A DNA stretch of 64,000 nt from Halovivax asiaticus JCM 14624 (GTDB lineage: Archaea > Halobacteriota > Halobacteria > Halobacteriales > Natrialbaceae). The stretch covers positions 1-64,000 of the forward strand of contig NZ_AOIQ01000002.1 of the NCBI RefSeq assembly GCF_000337515.1, given 5' to 3'. The translations under genes were made by a program, and so were the position numbers. The notes beneath the pieces were generated by a model. The model saw nothing but the letters and a program-made list of their open reading frames with translations. It was not told the DNA's origin and did no database searches. Positions 8,865 through 16,187 of this stretch are shown here, piece after piece. Position 1 is the first letter of the stretch. Each line of letters starts with the position of its first letter.

Positions 8865-9712
8865 GTGACGACGAAGCGAGAGGCGACGAGCAACCGACTG
8901 CTGAGGCTGATCTTTCGGATCGATCGTTCGAGACGATCGACGTCGAGATCGGCGAACGCACCGACCACGTCGCGACCGTGACGATCGACCGACCCGACGC
9001 CAGAAACGCCCTGAACGGGACCGTTCGAGAGGAACTGAAGACGGCGCTGCCGGCACTCGAATCGGACGAACAGGTCCGTGTCGTCGTGCTCACGGGATCG
9101 GACGAGGCGAAGGCGTTCGTCGCCGGCGCGGACGTCGGCGAGTTGCGCGAGCGCGACCTCGTCGCACAGCGCGAGAAGAGCAAACGCCCGCGGGTGTACG
9201 AGGTCGTCGACGACCTCGAGTTACCGGTGATCGCCCGCGTGAACGGCCACGCGCTGGGTGGCGGGCTCGAACTGGCGACCGCCTGTGACGTTCGAATCGC
9301 CGACGAACGGGCAAAGCTCGGTCAGCCCGAGATTACGCTAGGGTTGATCCCCGGCGGTGGCGGAACCCAGCGGCTCCCCCGACTCGTCGGGCCCGGTCAG
9401 GCGAAGCGGCTGATCCTCTCAGGCGACGTGATCGGCGCCGACGAGGCGCGCGACATCGGTCTCGTCGAAGAGGTGTGTTCACCCGATACGCTCGACGAGA
9501 CCGTCTACGACCTCGCCGAGTCGATGGCCGCGAACAGTCCACTCGCCCTCGAGTACGCCAAATCGGCACTCCAAGCCAGCGCCCGAATGCCGCTCGACCG
9601 GGGCATCGACTACGAGTCGGAACTGTTCGTCCAACTGTTCGCGACGGCCGACAAGAACGAGGGAATCGACGCTTTCTTCGAGGATCGAGAGCCGGAGTGG
9701 GACGGACGCTGA
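8861..9712 (+). CDS. enoyl-CoA hydratase/isomerase family protein
   Basis: 283 residues of the crotonase fold. AGADVGELR forms the CoA oxyanion-hole region, GHALGGGLELATACD is the second oxyanion-hole segment, and the family's acidic catalytic positions fall in GQPEITLGLIPGGGGTQRL. An acidic extension of about 28 residues precedes the core, common in haloarchaeal proteins. It is translationally coupled to the 3-hydroxyacyl-CoA dehydrogenase gene. The pair could act in fatty-acid oxidation or in the lower phenylacetate pathway, whose upper genes lie at 55-58 kb. Confidence 0.92.
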   Translation: MSDDEARGDEQPTAEADLSDRSFETIDVEIGERTDHVATVTIDRPDARNALNGTVREELKTALPALESDEQVRVVVLTGSDEAKAFVAGADVGELRERDLVAQREKSKRPRVYEVVDDLELPVIARVNGHALGGGLELATACDVRIADERAKLGQPEITLGLIPGGGGTQRLPRLVGPGQAKRLILSGDVIGADEARDIGLVEEVCSPDTLDETVYDLAESMAANSPLALEYAKSALQASARMPLDRGIDYESELFVQLFATADKNEGIDAFFEDREPEWDGR

Positions 9713-9788
9713 CGATACCGACACGTGCCGCATCGTCACGGAGGTGACGGGCGAGTTTTCAGCGAAACGGCGTGAGCGCGCCAGTCGA

Positions 9789-10016
9789 TCAGTCGGCGTT
9801 GACGGCAGGGGAGTTACTCGCGGCTTCGACCGCAGTGTACTCGACGTCGTCCTCCGGGCCGTTGACGAACAGTGCGTGACCGATCAGCGCCGTCGCGACG
9901 AGCGCTCCGCCCGGGATCGCCGTGACCGTCGGGAGGCCGGCGACGATCAGGACCGCTGCGATACCCAGCAGCGAGAGGGGGATAAGGGCCAGAATGATGT
10001 CGTAGTACCGGGCCAT
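9789..10016 (-). CDS. small two-helix membrane protein, unknown function
   Basis: 75 residues. Hydrophobic segments lie at about 7-27 (IILALIPLSLLGIAAVLIV) and 33-51 (AIPGGALVATALIGHALFV), with an acidic C-terminal tail. A strong TATA box (TTTATATAG on the minus strand, about 10043-10051) lies about 30 bases before the ATG. It resembles short haloarchaeal hypothetical membrane proteins, but I cannot name a family. It converges with the enoyl-CoA hydratase gene. Confidence 0.75.
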   Translation of the reverse strand: MARYYDIILALIPLSLLGIAAVLIVAGLPTVTAIPGGALVATALIGHALFVNGPEDDVEYTAVEAASNSPAVNAD

Positions 10017-10042
10017 AGCTATTCAGTACTACGTGAAATGGC

Positions 10043-10051
10043 TATATAAAG
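10043..10051 (-). promoter_or_regulatory. TATA box of the 75-residue membrane protein gene
   Basis: On the minus strand the sequence reads TTTATATAG, close to the archaeal consensus and about 30 bases from the ATG at 10016. Confidence 0.6.
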
Positions 10052-10293
10052 ATTCGCCATATTCTAATCGTACTTGACTCGATCATCACAGTCTGGTTTC
10101 GAATGTGTTTTCGATAAGTTATGAATCAGGTGTGGGTAACGTCGACTCGAAGCGGGCATCGCCGACTCGAATGTGGATCGGCTGGGCCGAGTGCGAGTCG
10201 GCCATAGTACGCACCTCCGCGCCCACGTCAGTAACTGTGGTGGGCTGTCCGATGGATGTGTGAATCAGTGGGGCTGGACGAACGCTCGATGGG

Positions 10294-10725
10294 CTAGAGG
10301 CGATTCTCGTTCGTCCGGATGACGTACTCGTAGCCCAGTCGGGTCGTGAGAATAGCGATGGCGCCAAGCCCGACCATGACGACCATGAACGACCACGGCA
10401 CGTTGCCAGGGGTAACGGGCAGGCCGCGGATCAGGAACGCCACGTTCGTGGCGGCCAGCCAGCAGACCAGGACAGCCCGGGCGTGCGTCGGGAGAGTGAG
10501 TCGCCGTCTGTTCCGATACAGGCCGAGCAGGGCCGCACTGACGAGCCAGCCGAGGACGAACGGTGCGATGGTCTCGACGGTGCGGATCGGCCAATCGAAC
10601 GGCGTGTAGCCGTGTCTCAACTGGCCGGCCATCGTGAGGACGACGATGGCGAGACTGTCCAGCGCGAGCGGCCACTGATCGACGCGTCGAACCGGCGGCC
10701 AGCGATTGTCGGTAGCCACGTTCAT
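10294..10725 (-). CDS. DUF3054 family membrane protein
   Basis: 143 residues with four predicted membrane helices: LALDSLAIVVLTMAGQL, TIAPFVLGWLVSAALLGL, VLVCWLAATNVAFLI and SFMVVMVGLGAIAILTTRL. The spacing, the charged GLYRNRRR loop and the RLGYEYVIR end fit the DUF3054 family of actinobacteria and haloarchaea, whose function is unknown. I chose ATG 10725; the open frame extends far upstream to 11148 but that part is shadow sequence of the divergent zinc-ribbon gene. The two genes share a divergent A/T-rich promoter region. Confidence 0.8.
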   Translation of the reverse strand: MNVATDNRWPPVRRVDQWPLALDSLAIVVLTMAGQLRHGYTPFDWPIRTVETIAPFVLGWLVSAALLGLYRNRRRLTLPTHARAVLVCWLAATNVAFLIRGLPVTPGNVPWSFMVVMVGLGAIAILTTRLGYEYVIRTNENRL

Positions 10726-10797
10726 AGCGGAGATGCTCGCTCGAACGGTATCGATGTCTCGATTTCCGTGAACCGGCCGGGTGTGGGAGAGCAGAAC

Positions 10798-10805
10798 TAA
10801 TATAT
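10798..10805 (+). promoter_or_regulatory. TATA box of the zinc-ribbon/J-domain gene
   Basis: TAATATAT centred about 28 bases before ATG 10829; it implies a leaderless mRNA. The same A/T-rich patch may also help drive the divergent DUF3054 gene. Confidence 0.6.
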
Positions 10806-10828
10806 CACGAACACATATTCCCCCGTAG

Positions 10829-11515
10829 ATGGGTGTCGCCGACAACAGACGGAAAGGCTGTGACGGCTGCGACCGGTCCGTCGTGCTCGGACGGCTGACG
10901 ACCGTCTCGATGCCCGATGGCACACAGGTTGCCTGTTGTCCGACCTGTACGCCACACGCCCGCGCAGCCGCAGCACGGGCGGAACTCGATACGGCGAGCG
11001 CGGCCTGCGAAGGCTGTCGGTCGACCGTCGGGACGGCCGACGTCGAGGACGTCGTCCTGACGGACGGCACCGTCATGTCGCTGTGTTCGGCGTGTCGGGC
11101 GCGCCGACCCAACAGGGGAGACGACGGGACCGGTTCGTCAACCACCACTTCCGACGCTCGGTCGGCTCCCGACGCCGATGTGGCCGCCTCGACCGAAATC
11201 GCTCCCAGTAAGCGACTGTGCGGTCACTGTCGTGAGTGGATCCGTGCGGAACCGTACCGCGTCACGCTCGTCGACGATCGGGTCGAATCCCTCTGTCCGA
11301 CCTGCAAAGAGACTGCGGTCGACGAAGGGATCGTCGTCGACGTGGCGATGCGGCGTGTCGATGCTAGGGAGATCTTGGACGTGGACGAAGACGCCTCGGC
11401 CGAGGAGATCCGCGTGGCGTTTCAGGAACAGGTCAAGCACGCACACCCGGATCGACCGACGGGGACCCGCGAGGCGTTCCGGCTCGTCAGGGACGCCTAC
11501 GAACGGCTGAAGTGA
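10829..11515 (+). CDS. three zinc-ribbon units followed by a C-terminal J domain
   Basis: 228 residues with an unusual architecture. Three CxxC...CxxC units can be read: C11/C14 with C37/C40, C60/C63 with C86/C89, and C131/C134 with C156/C159. Each has about 22 residues between its pairs, as in a treble-clef or zinc-ribbon knuckle. A polar linker (about 95-125) separates units two and three. The C-terminus (about 178-228) is a short J domain with the catalytic HPD at 206-208 followed by helix III (FRLVRDAYERLK). J domains stimulate DnaK/Hsp70 ATPase. The zinc units may bind clients or nucleic acid, but that is inference. It converges with the TIR gene. Confidence 0.85.
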   Translation: MGVADNRRKGCDGCDRSVVLGRLTTVSMPDGTQVACCPTCTPHARAAAARAELDTASAACEGCRSTVGTADVEDVVLTDGTVMSLCSACRARRPNRGDDGTGSSTTTSDARSAPDADVAASTEIAPSKRLCGHCREWIRAEPYRVTLVDDRVESLCPTCKETAVDEGIVVDVAMRRVDAREILDVDEDASAEEIRVAFQEQVKHAHPDRPTGTREAFRLVRDAYERLK

Positions 11516-11560
11516 GTTTTGTCGGTTCACGCCCGCGCGTGGTCGGTGTGTTGATCCCCG

Positions 11561-12175
11561 TCACTTGATCGTCGCTTCTTCCCGTCTGACGAAGCCGATG
11601 GTCGCCGGGTCGAAATAATAACTCGTCTTACAGACGTCACAGCTCGTTTCGAGCAACTGGCCATGTTTGTGGAGTTTCCAGAGTTTCGTCTGACCCTCTT
11701 CGAGTTCGAGCGTTACCGGGTGGCCACAGTCGGCGAGCGTGCAGGGAAACCTGATGTACCAGTTCGGGACCGAGAGTGCGCCGAGAGGTGCGAGTTCGGC
11801 CCGGAGTCGGCTGAGAAGATTGAAGACGGTCTCGGTCAAGTTATCCCGATCGAGCGTGACGCCCTCGACGCCGTCGAGGAACCCACCGCCTAGCGACGGG
11901 TCGGTGTACAGCGCCACCACCGGGATCCCTTTCGCGATGGCGTAGCCGACTTCCTGGTTGATCCATTTGCTGTCCGCGGACGATTCCGTCAGGACCGCGA
12001 CGACGACGTCGCTGTTCGCCAGCCGGCCTTCCAGTCGCTCACGGCTCCGGCCGGACTCGACGGCTTCTAGCGCGAGATGCACCCCGAACGGGAAATTCTT
12101 CACCGTCGAGAACAGCTCCTGAACGACAGACAGATCGGCCGGATCGTGCGAGACGAACACCTGTTCTCCGGACAT
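11561..12175 (-). CDS. TIR-domain protein with C-terminal zinc-binding domain
   Basis: 204 residues. Residues about 5-125 form a TIR fold: VFVSHDPADLSVVQEL is strand A/helix A, ESGRSRERL sits in the BB-loop region, LANSDVVVAVLTESSADS is strand C, and W71-I-N-Q-E75 matches the W-x-x-x-E motif whose Glu is catalytic in TIR NADases. The C-terminal ~65 residues carry C145, C150, H152, C179 and C182, a likely zinc site. ATG 12175 was chosen because an ATTAATA on the minus strand (about 12207-12214) lies about 35 bases upstream; a GTG at 12193 would be too close to it. Possible roles are NAD-cleaving defence, signalling or protein scaffold. No partner such as a ThsA-like protein is adjacent. Confidence 0.85.
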   Translation of the reverse strand: MSGEQVFVSHDPADLSVVQELFSTVKNFPFGVHLALEAVESGRSRERLEGRLANSDVVVAVLTESSADSKWINQEVGYAIAKGIPVVALYTDPSLGGGFLDGVEGVTLDRDNLTETVFNLLSRLRAELAPLGALSVPNWYIRFPCTLADCGHPVTLELEEGQTKLWKLHKHGQLLETSCDVCKTSYYFDPATIGFVRREEATIK

Positions 12176-12376
12176 TATCGGTTGGTCTACCACGGCGGTA
12201 CACCGTTATTAATGTATCTACATCCCGCTGCCAGATACGGAAATGTGGCCCGGATCCGCCACAGATTTAGAAATAAAAGATTAGGGCCGGGCGGTCCGTC
12301 GTCTTTTGTTGGTTCTGTCTATCGATACCTGTGCCTCCCCGTCGATCGATCTGTGATTCCGTGGGTTGACGGCGGC

Positions 12377-13021
12377 CTAGAGCGGATCGACGAGCGACTC
12401 GAGTGCGCCGGCAGGATCGTCGGCCTTCGCGACGCCGCTCGCGAGTAAGACGCCGTCGGCGCCCAACTCCCGGGCGGCAAGGACGTCGTCGCCGGTCGAG
12501 ATGCCGGCGCCACAGAGGACCGACACCGCGGAGTCGACCGCGCCGACGGCGTCGACGGCGTCTTCGACGATGTTCGGGTCCGCCTGACTGACCGGCGTGT
12601 CGCCGCCGATCAGTGCCGGGGGTTCGATCGCGACTGCATCGGGGCCGAGCGCGGCTGCGGCCCCGGCCTGGGCGGGCGTGTTCGCACAGACGATCGTTTC
12701 GAGGCCGGCTCGCTCGCTCGCCGCGAGGCTTTCGTCCAGTTGGTCGAGCCGTTGGCGACGCTCCGAGTGGTTGAGCAGCGTTCCTGCGGCTCCGGCGTCG
12801 GCGACCGACTCGGCGAGGATCGAGCCGGTGTTGCTGCCCGGATCGATCGGGTCGACGTGCTGGGCCCAGGTCTCGATGCCCGTCTCGGCGACTGCGGCCA
12901 GTGCGGTCGGCCCCGGTGCGACGGCGAGTCTGGCATCGGTCGACGGTTCGACGGCCGTTGCCGCCTTGGCGACGGCGACGGGGTCACACGGATACGTCTT
13001 GGTGTTGATGAGGACGAACAT
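12377..13021 (-). CDS. tpiA: triosephosphate isomerase, archaeal short form
   Basis: 214 residues, the archaeal length (bacterial enzymes are ~250). It interconverts dihydroxyacetone phosphate and glyceraldehyde 3-phosphate. NTKTY holds the substrate-binding Asn and Lys, LLNHSE the catalytic His, [10 protein letters not shown] the catalytic Glu with loop 6, and [13 protein letters not shown] the phosphate-binding loops. ATG 13021 gives the usual [11 protein letters not shown] start. It is monocistronic, about 80 bases downstream of the MBF1 gene on the same strand. Confidence 0.95.
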   Translation of the reverse strand: MFVLINTKTYPCDPVAVAKAATAVEPSTDARLAVAPGPTALAAVAETGIETWAQHVDPIDPGSNTGSILAESVADAGAAGTLLNHSERRQRLDQLDESLAASERAGLETIVCANTPAQAGAAAALGPDAVAIEPPALIGGDTPVSQADPNIVEDAVDAVGAVDSAVSVLCGAGISTGDDVLAARELGADGVLLASGVAKADDPAGALESLVDPL

Positions 13022-13099
13022 ACCCGAACGGCTTCCGGGCGGCAGGAAAAACCTTGCGAGTCCGGGGTCAGCATGGCCAGCCGGCGGTGGCTGACGATC

Positions 13100-13642
13100 T
13101 CAGTCCTTTCGTTTCACGACGTCTCCGAGGGTGTAACTTCCCGAGGACGAGCCGCCACTCCACTCGGTATCGTCGCTCCCTCCGGTGCTCGCGGAGAGCG
13201 ACAGGTCGAAGAATCGTTCGAGTTCCGACTGGACCTCGTCACTCGGCAACGTCTCGCCGCGTTCGAGTTTGCGGATGAGGCTCGCCTTCTCGTTGAGTTC
13301 GTTCGCCAGATCAGACTGGCTCAGCCCGGCTTCCTCGCGGGCCTGGCGAATGGTGTCGTCGTAATCCGGCGCGATTTCGTCCATCTCGTCGAACATATCC
13401 GACGATCGGCCGCCACCGCCGCCGCTGCTCCCACCACTGCTCGACCGACTCGTCGACCCACTCCCACTGCTCGACCCCGAACTGTCGGTGGAGTACTTCG
13501 TCGACGTGCTCGAGGTGGAGCCTGGCGTTTTGACCTCCGTCCCGAAGTCGGTACAGTTCGAGCAGACGTCCAGCTTCGCGCCCTCGACTTTGATCGTCTT
13601 CGGGGCCTGCGTCTCGGCGCCACACATCTCACACTGAACCAT
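13100..13642 (-). CDS. multiprotein bridging factor 1 (aMBF1) homologue
   Basis: 180 residues. An N-terminal zinc ribbon (C4, C7, C27, C30), a Ser/Gly-rich low-complexity linker (about 41-82), and a cro/C1-type HTH (about 95-150, with LSQSDLANELNEKASLIRKLERGETLPS) give the archaeal MBF1 architecture. It is a transcription co-factor or ribosome-associated protein in archaea. ATG 13642 directly precedes the VQCEMCG motif; the longer frame adds only nine poor residues. The C-terminal tail is polar. Confidence 0.92.
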   Translation of the reverse strand: MVQCEMCGAETQAPKTIKVEGAKLDVCSNCTDFGTEVKTPGSTSSTSTKYSTDSSGSSSGSGSTSRSSSGGSSGGGGGRSSDMFDEMDEIAPDYDDTIRQAREEAGLSQSDLANELNEKASLIRKLERGETLPSDEVQSELERFFDLSLSASTGGSDDTEWSGGSSSGSYTLGDVVKRKD

Positions 13643-13757
13643 GGCAGTGGGTATGAGACGCCGAGTCATAAAGGATGCGCCCCGGTGGCCGTCTGACGAA
13701 TCGATGCGTCCCCCTGGGTCGATTCAGTGTCTCTCGGGTGAACGACAGTCGCCTGGA

Positions 13758-14369
13758 TTACTTGAGCGCGAGCCAGGCGTAGTAGAACCGCTGGATCGCC
13801 GTCAGGTGACCGACGACGGCGAGGAACGCGAGCAGCCACCAGACCAGTCCGTGGCCGCCGTACGCACCCGACAGGGGCACGACCAGGAAGCCGACCAGTC
13901 CGATCAGTGCGAGCCGATCGGCACGGCCGACGAGGCCCCCGTAGACGCGGTCCAGCCCGACTGCCTGCGCTTGCGTACCGAGATAGGAGGTGAGAAGAAC
14001 GCCGGTGACGGCGGCGATTCCCAGCGGGTAGGCCTCGATCCCGGCGGCGAGTCCGACGATGATGACGACGTCGGCGTAGCGATCGAGCACGTGGTCGAGC
14101 ATGTCGCCCGCGCGCGACGCTACCGATTGTTTTCTGGCGAGTGCGCCGTCGACGACGTCGAGCCAGCCGTTCGCCAGCACGAGCAGCGAGGCGACGGCGT
14201 ACCACCACTGGGCCGATGCCCCGCCGAGGTAGAAGGCACCGGCGGCGCCGAGGGCCGTGACGAAGGCGACCACGCTTACGCCGTTGGGCGTCATTCCGAG
14301 TCGATCGAACCCGTTCACGAACGGTCTGAGGACCCCCGAGATGTAGGGGCGGAATTGATCGAGCGTCAT
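13758..14369 (-). CDS. CDP-alcohol phosphatidyltransferase, probable archaetidylinositol phosphate synthase
   Basis: 203 residues, about six membrane helices. The full motif D71-x2-D74-G-x2-A78-R79-x8-G88-x3-D92-x3-D96 is present, the metal and CDP-binding site of the family. By length and sequence it fits archaetidylinositol phosphate synthases, which join CDP-archaeol to inositol phosphate; other head groups are possible. It is the last gene of a three-gene operon: its ATG overlaps the stop of the AK6 gene by four bases (ATGA). Confidence 0.85.
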   Translation of the reverse strand: MTLDQFRPYISGVLRPFVNGFDRLGMTPNGVSVVAFVTALGAAGAFYLGGASAQWWYAVASLLVLANGWLDVVDGALARKQSVASRAGDMLDHVLDRYADVVIIVGLAAGIEAYPLGIAAVTGVLLTSYLGTQAQAVGLDRVYGGLVGRADRLALIGLVGFLVVPLSGAYGGHGLVWWLLAFLAVVGHLTAIQRFYYAWLALK

Positions 14370-14956
14370 TGCAGATACCCCACGAAGTCGACGGTCCCGG
14401 CACTCGGTTCGCGTTCGCCCGTCAGGACATCGACGATGCGGTCGGCCACGTCGTCGGGAGTGCGTTCCGTCGTGTCGATCTCGTAGACGGATTCCATGCC
14501 GTGGGATTCGACCGCCTCGGCGAGGATCACGTCGAGCGCCTCGCTCTCCGCGTTTTCGTGTGCTTTCTCGGCAACTTCGCCTCTCTCGCGCAGCCGACGG
14601 GCCAACTCGTTCGGTTCACACCGGAGGACGACGACGCGGTCGGCCGGCAGGTGATGTGCGAGGTGGGAGTCGACCACGACCGGCGCGCGGTCGTCGACGA
14701 CCGATTCGAGGGCGTCCATATCGGCGATGACGCTGTCCCGATCCTCGTCGACGTCCGTGTACAGCGACTCGGACTCGATGAGGTCGTTCAGGTGACAGAT
14801 ATCGTCCTCGGTGAGTTCGTCGACCGTTGCCTCCCCATCGACTATCGCTGCGGCTGTCGACGTGCCGGCTTCCACGATGGCGTCGAACCGGTCGGCGAGG
14901 GCGGTCGTCGCCGTCGTCTTGCCCGTCCCCGGCGTGCCGGTCACGGCGACTCTCAC
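14366..14956 (-). CDS. adenylate kinase family protein, AK6/Fap7 type
   Basis: 196 residues. The P-loop GTPGTGKTT lies at 7-15. DSHLAHHLPADRVVVLRC and RLRERGEVAEKAHENAESEALDVILAEA are hallmarks of AK6/Fap7, which in eukaryotes and archaea assists late 18S/16S rRNA maturation and has nucleoside monophosphate kinase activity. The start is GTG 14956, which overlaps the hisC stop by four bases (GTGA), so it is translated by coupling. The longer open frame upstream is the shadow of hisC. Its stop overlaps the lipid-synthase start. Confidence 0.9.
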   Translation of the reverse strand: MRVAVTGTPGTGKTTATTALADRFDAIVEAGTSTAAAIVDGEATVDELTEDDICHLNDLIESESLYTDVDEDRDSVIADMDALESVVDDRAPVVVDSHLAHHLPADRVVVLRCEPNELARRLRERGEVAEKAHENAESEALDVILAEAVESHGMESVYEIDTTERTPDDVADRIVDVLTGEREPSAGTVDFVGYLQ

Positions 14957-16086
14957 GAGTGACTCACCTCCTCGCCAGCCGTGGATCGCCCGTCGCGCGC
15001 CGCGAGGACCTCGTCGATGGCGTCGGCGGCGCGCTTCGTCTCCGACTCCGTGCCACAACTCACCCGGATGCACCCCGGAAGGCCGAAACTCGTACAGTCG
15101 CGGACGATGACGCCGCGGTCCTGAAGCGCCGCCGCGACGGCCGCGCCGTCTCCGACGTCGAAGAGGACGAAGTTCCCCCCGCTCGGCCACGCGGGTGCGT
15201 CGACGGTGGACGCCAGATAATCGCGAGCCCAGCGTGCGGAGTCGACCGTTTGCTCGACGTGGTCGGTATCGTCGACCGCGGCCAGCCCGGCCCGACAAGC
15301 GAGTTCGCTCGCCGCGAACGGCGTGTTCACGCGTGCGTAGGCGTCCGCCCACGCCCCGGGAACGACGGCGTAGCCGAGGCGAACGCCGGCCAGGCCGTAG
15401 GCCTTCGAGAAGGTCCTGATCACGGCGACGTCGTCCCGCGCGTCGAACCCGTCTCGCCCTTCGATCAGGGCGACGCCGCTCTCGGTCTCGGCGAACTCGC
15501 CGTAGGCCTCGTCGACGACGACGAGCGTCTCGTCGGCTGTCTCGCGGGCGATCCGTTCGACGGTCTCGAGCGAGGCCGTCGACCCGGATGGGTTGTGTGG
15601 TGAGGTGAGATAGAGGAGTCGCTCGCATTCGGCGGCCGCCAGGAGCGAATCGGGGTCTTGCTCGAAGTCGTCGTCCTTCGAGAGTTCGTAGGTCCTGACG
15701 CGGCCGTGGTGAAAACGTGCGCTCATTGCGTAGTAGGCAAACCCCGGTTCGGGAACGAGGACGGTGTCGTCCGGTTCGAGCATCGCCCGGGAGAGGTAGT
15801 CGATCGCACCGTCGCCGCCGTTTCCGAGCCAGACCTGGTCGGGTTCGACATCCCACTTCTCGGCCAGCCGATCGGTCAGATCGGCGTGGGAAGCCTTGGG
15901 ATAGGCGTGTGCCGATGACGCGGCCGCCCGTATCGCCTCGACGGCGGCGGGGGCGGGCCCGTGCGGGTTCTCGTTCGAGGAGAGCGTGACGAACTCGTCG
16001 GGGTCGCGCCCCTGTTCGCGGGCGACCTCCTCGACGCCCCGACCCGCCTCGTAGGTCGCGTGGGTCGAGAGATCTCGTGGCTGCAT
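14953..16086 (-). CDS. hisC: histidinol-phosphate aminotransferase
   Basis: 377 residues, class I/II fold-type I aminotransferase. It converts imidazole-acetol phosphate and glutamate to histidinol phosphate. SSNENPHGP near residue 36 is the HisC N-terminal motif, DEAYGEF the PLP-ring Asp/Tyr region, and RTFSKAYGLAGVRLGY carries the PLP lysine. CTSFGLPGCIRVSCGT is the C-terminal Arg region binding the phosphate. It is the first gene of an operon with AK6 and the CDP-alcohol transferase, joined by GTGA and ATGA overlaps. This is an odd mix of amino-acid, ribosome and lipid functions. Confidence 0.95.
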   Translation of the reverse strand: MQPRDLSTHATYEAGRGVEEVAREQGRDPDEFVTLSSNENPHGPAPAAVEAIRAAASSAHAYPKASHADLTDRLAEKWDVEPDQVWLGNGGDGAIDYLSRAMLEPDDTVLVPEPGFAYYAMSARFHHGRVRTYELSKDDDFEQDPDSLLAAAECERLLYLTSPHNPSGSTASLETVERIARETADETLVVVDEAYGEFAETESGVALIEGRDGFDARDDVAVIRTFSKAYGLAGVRLGYAVVPGAWADAYARVNTPFAASELACRAGLAAVDDTDHVEQTVDSARWARDYLASTVDAPAWPSGGNFVLFDVGDGAAVAAALQDRGVIVRDCTSFGLPGCIRVSCGTESETKRAADAIDEVLAARDGRSTAGEEVSHS

Positions 16087-16187
16087 ATGCGCTACTCCTC
16101 ACCGGCGACTCTTAAGAAGTCCGCAACGCCCGGATCGGGCTATCCAGCTCCAGCAGAGGGGGAAGGCCGTGACGACGAATCAGTGCG

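Noticed and set aside
10119-10205. 28-codon minus-strand frame starting ATG 10205
   Set aside because: Too short, no TATA box at the right distance and no recognisable feature.
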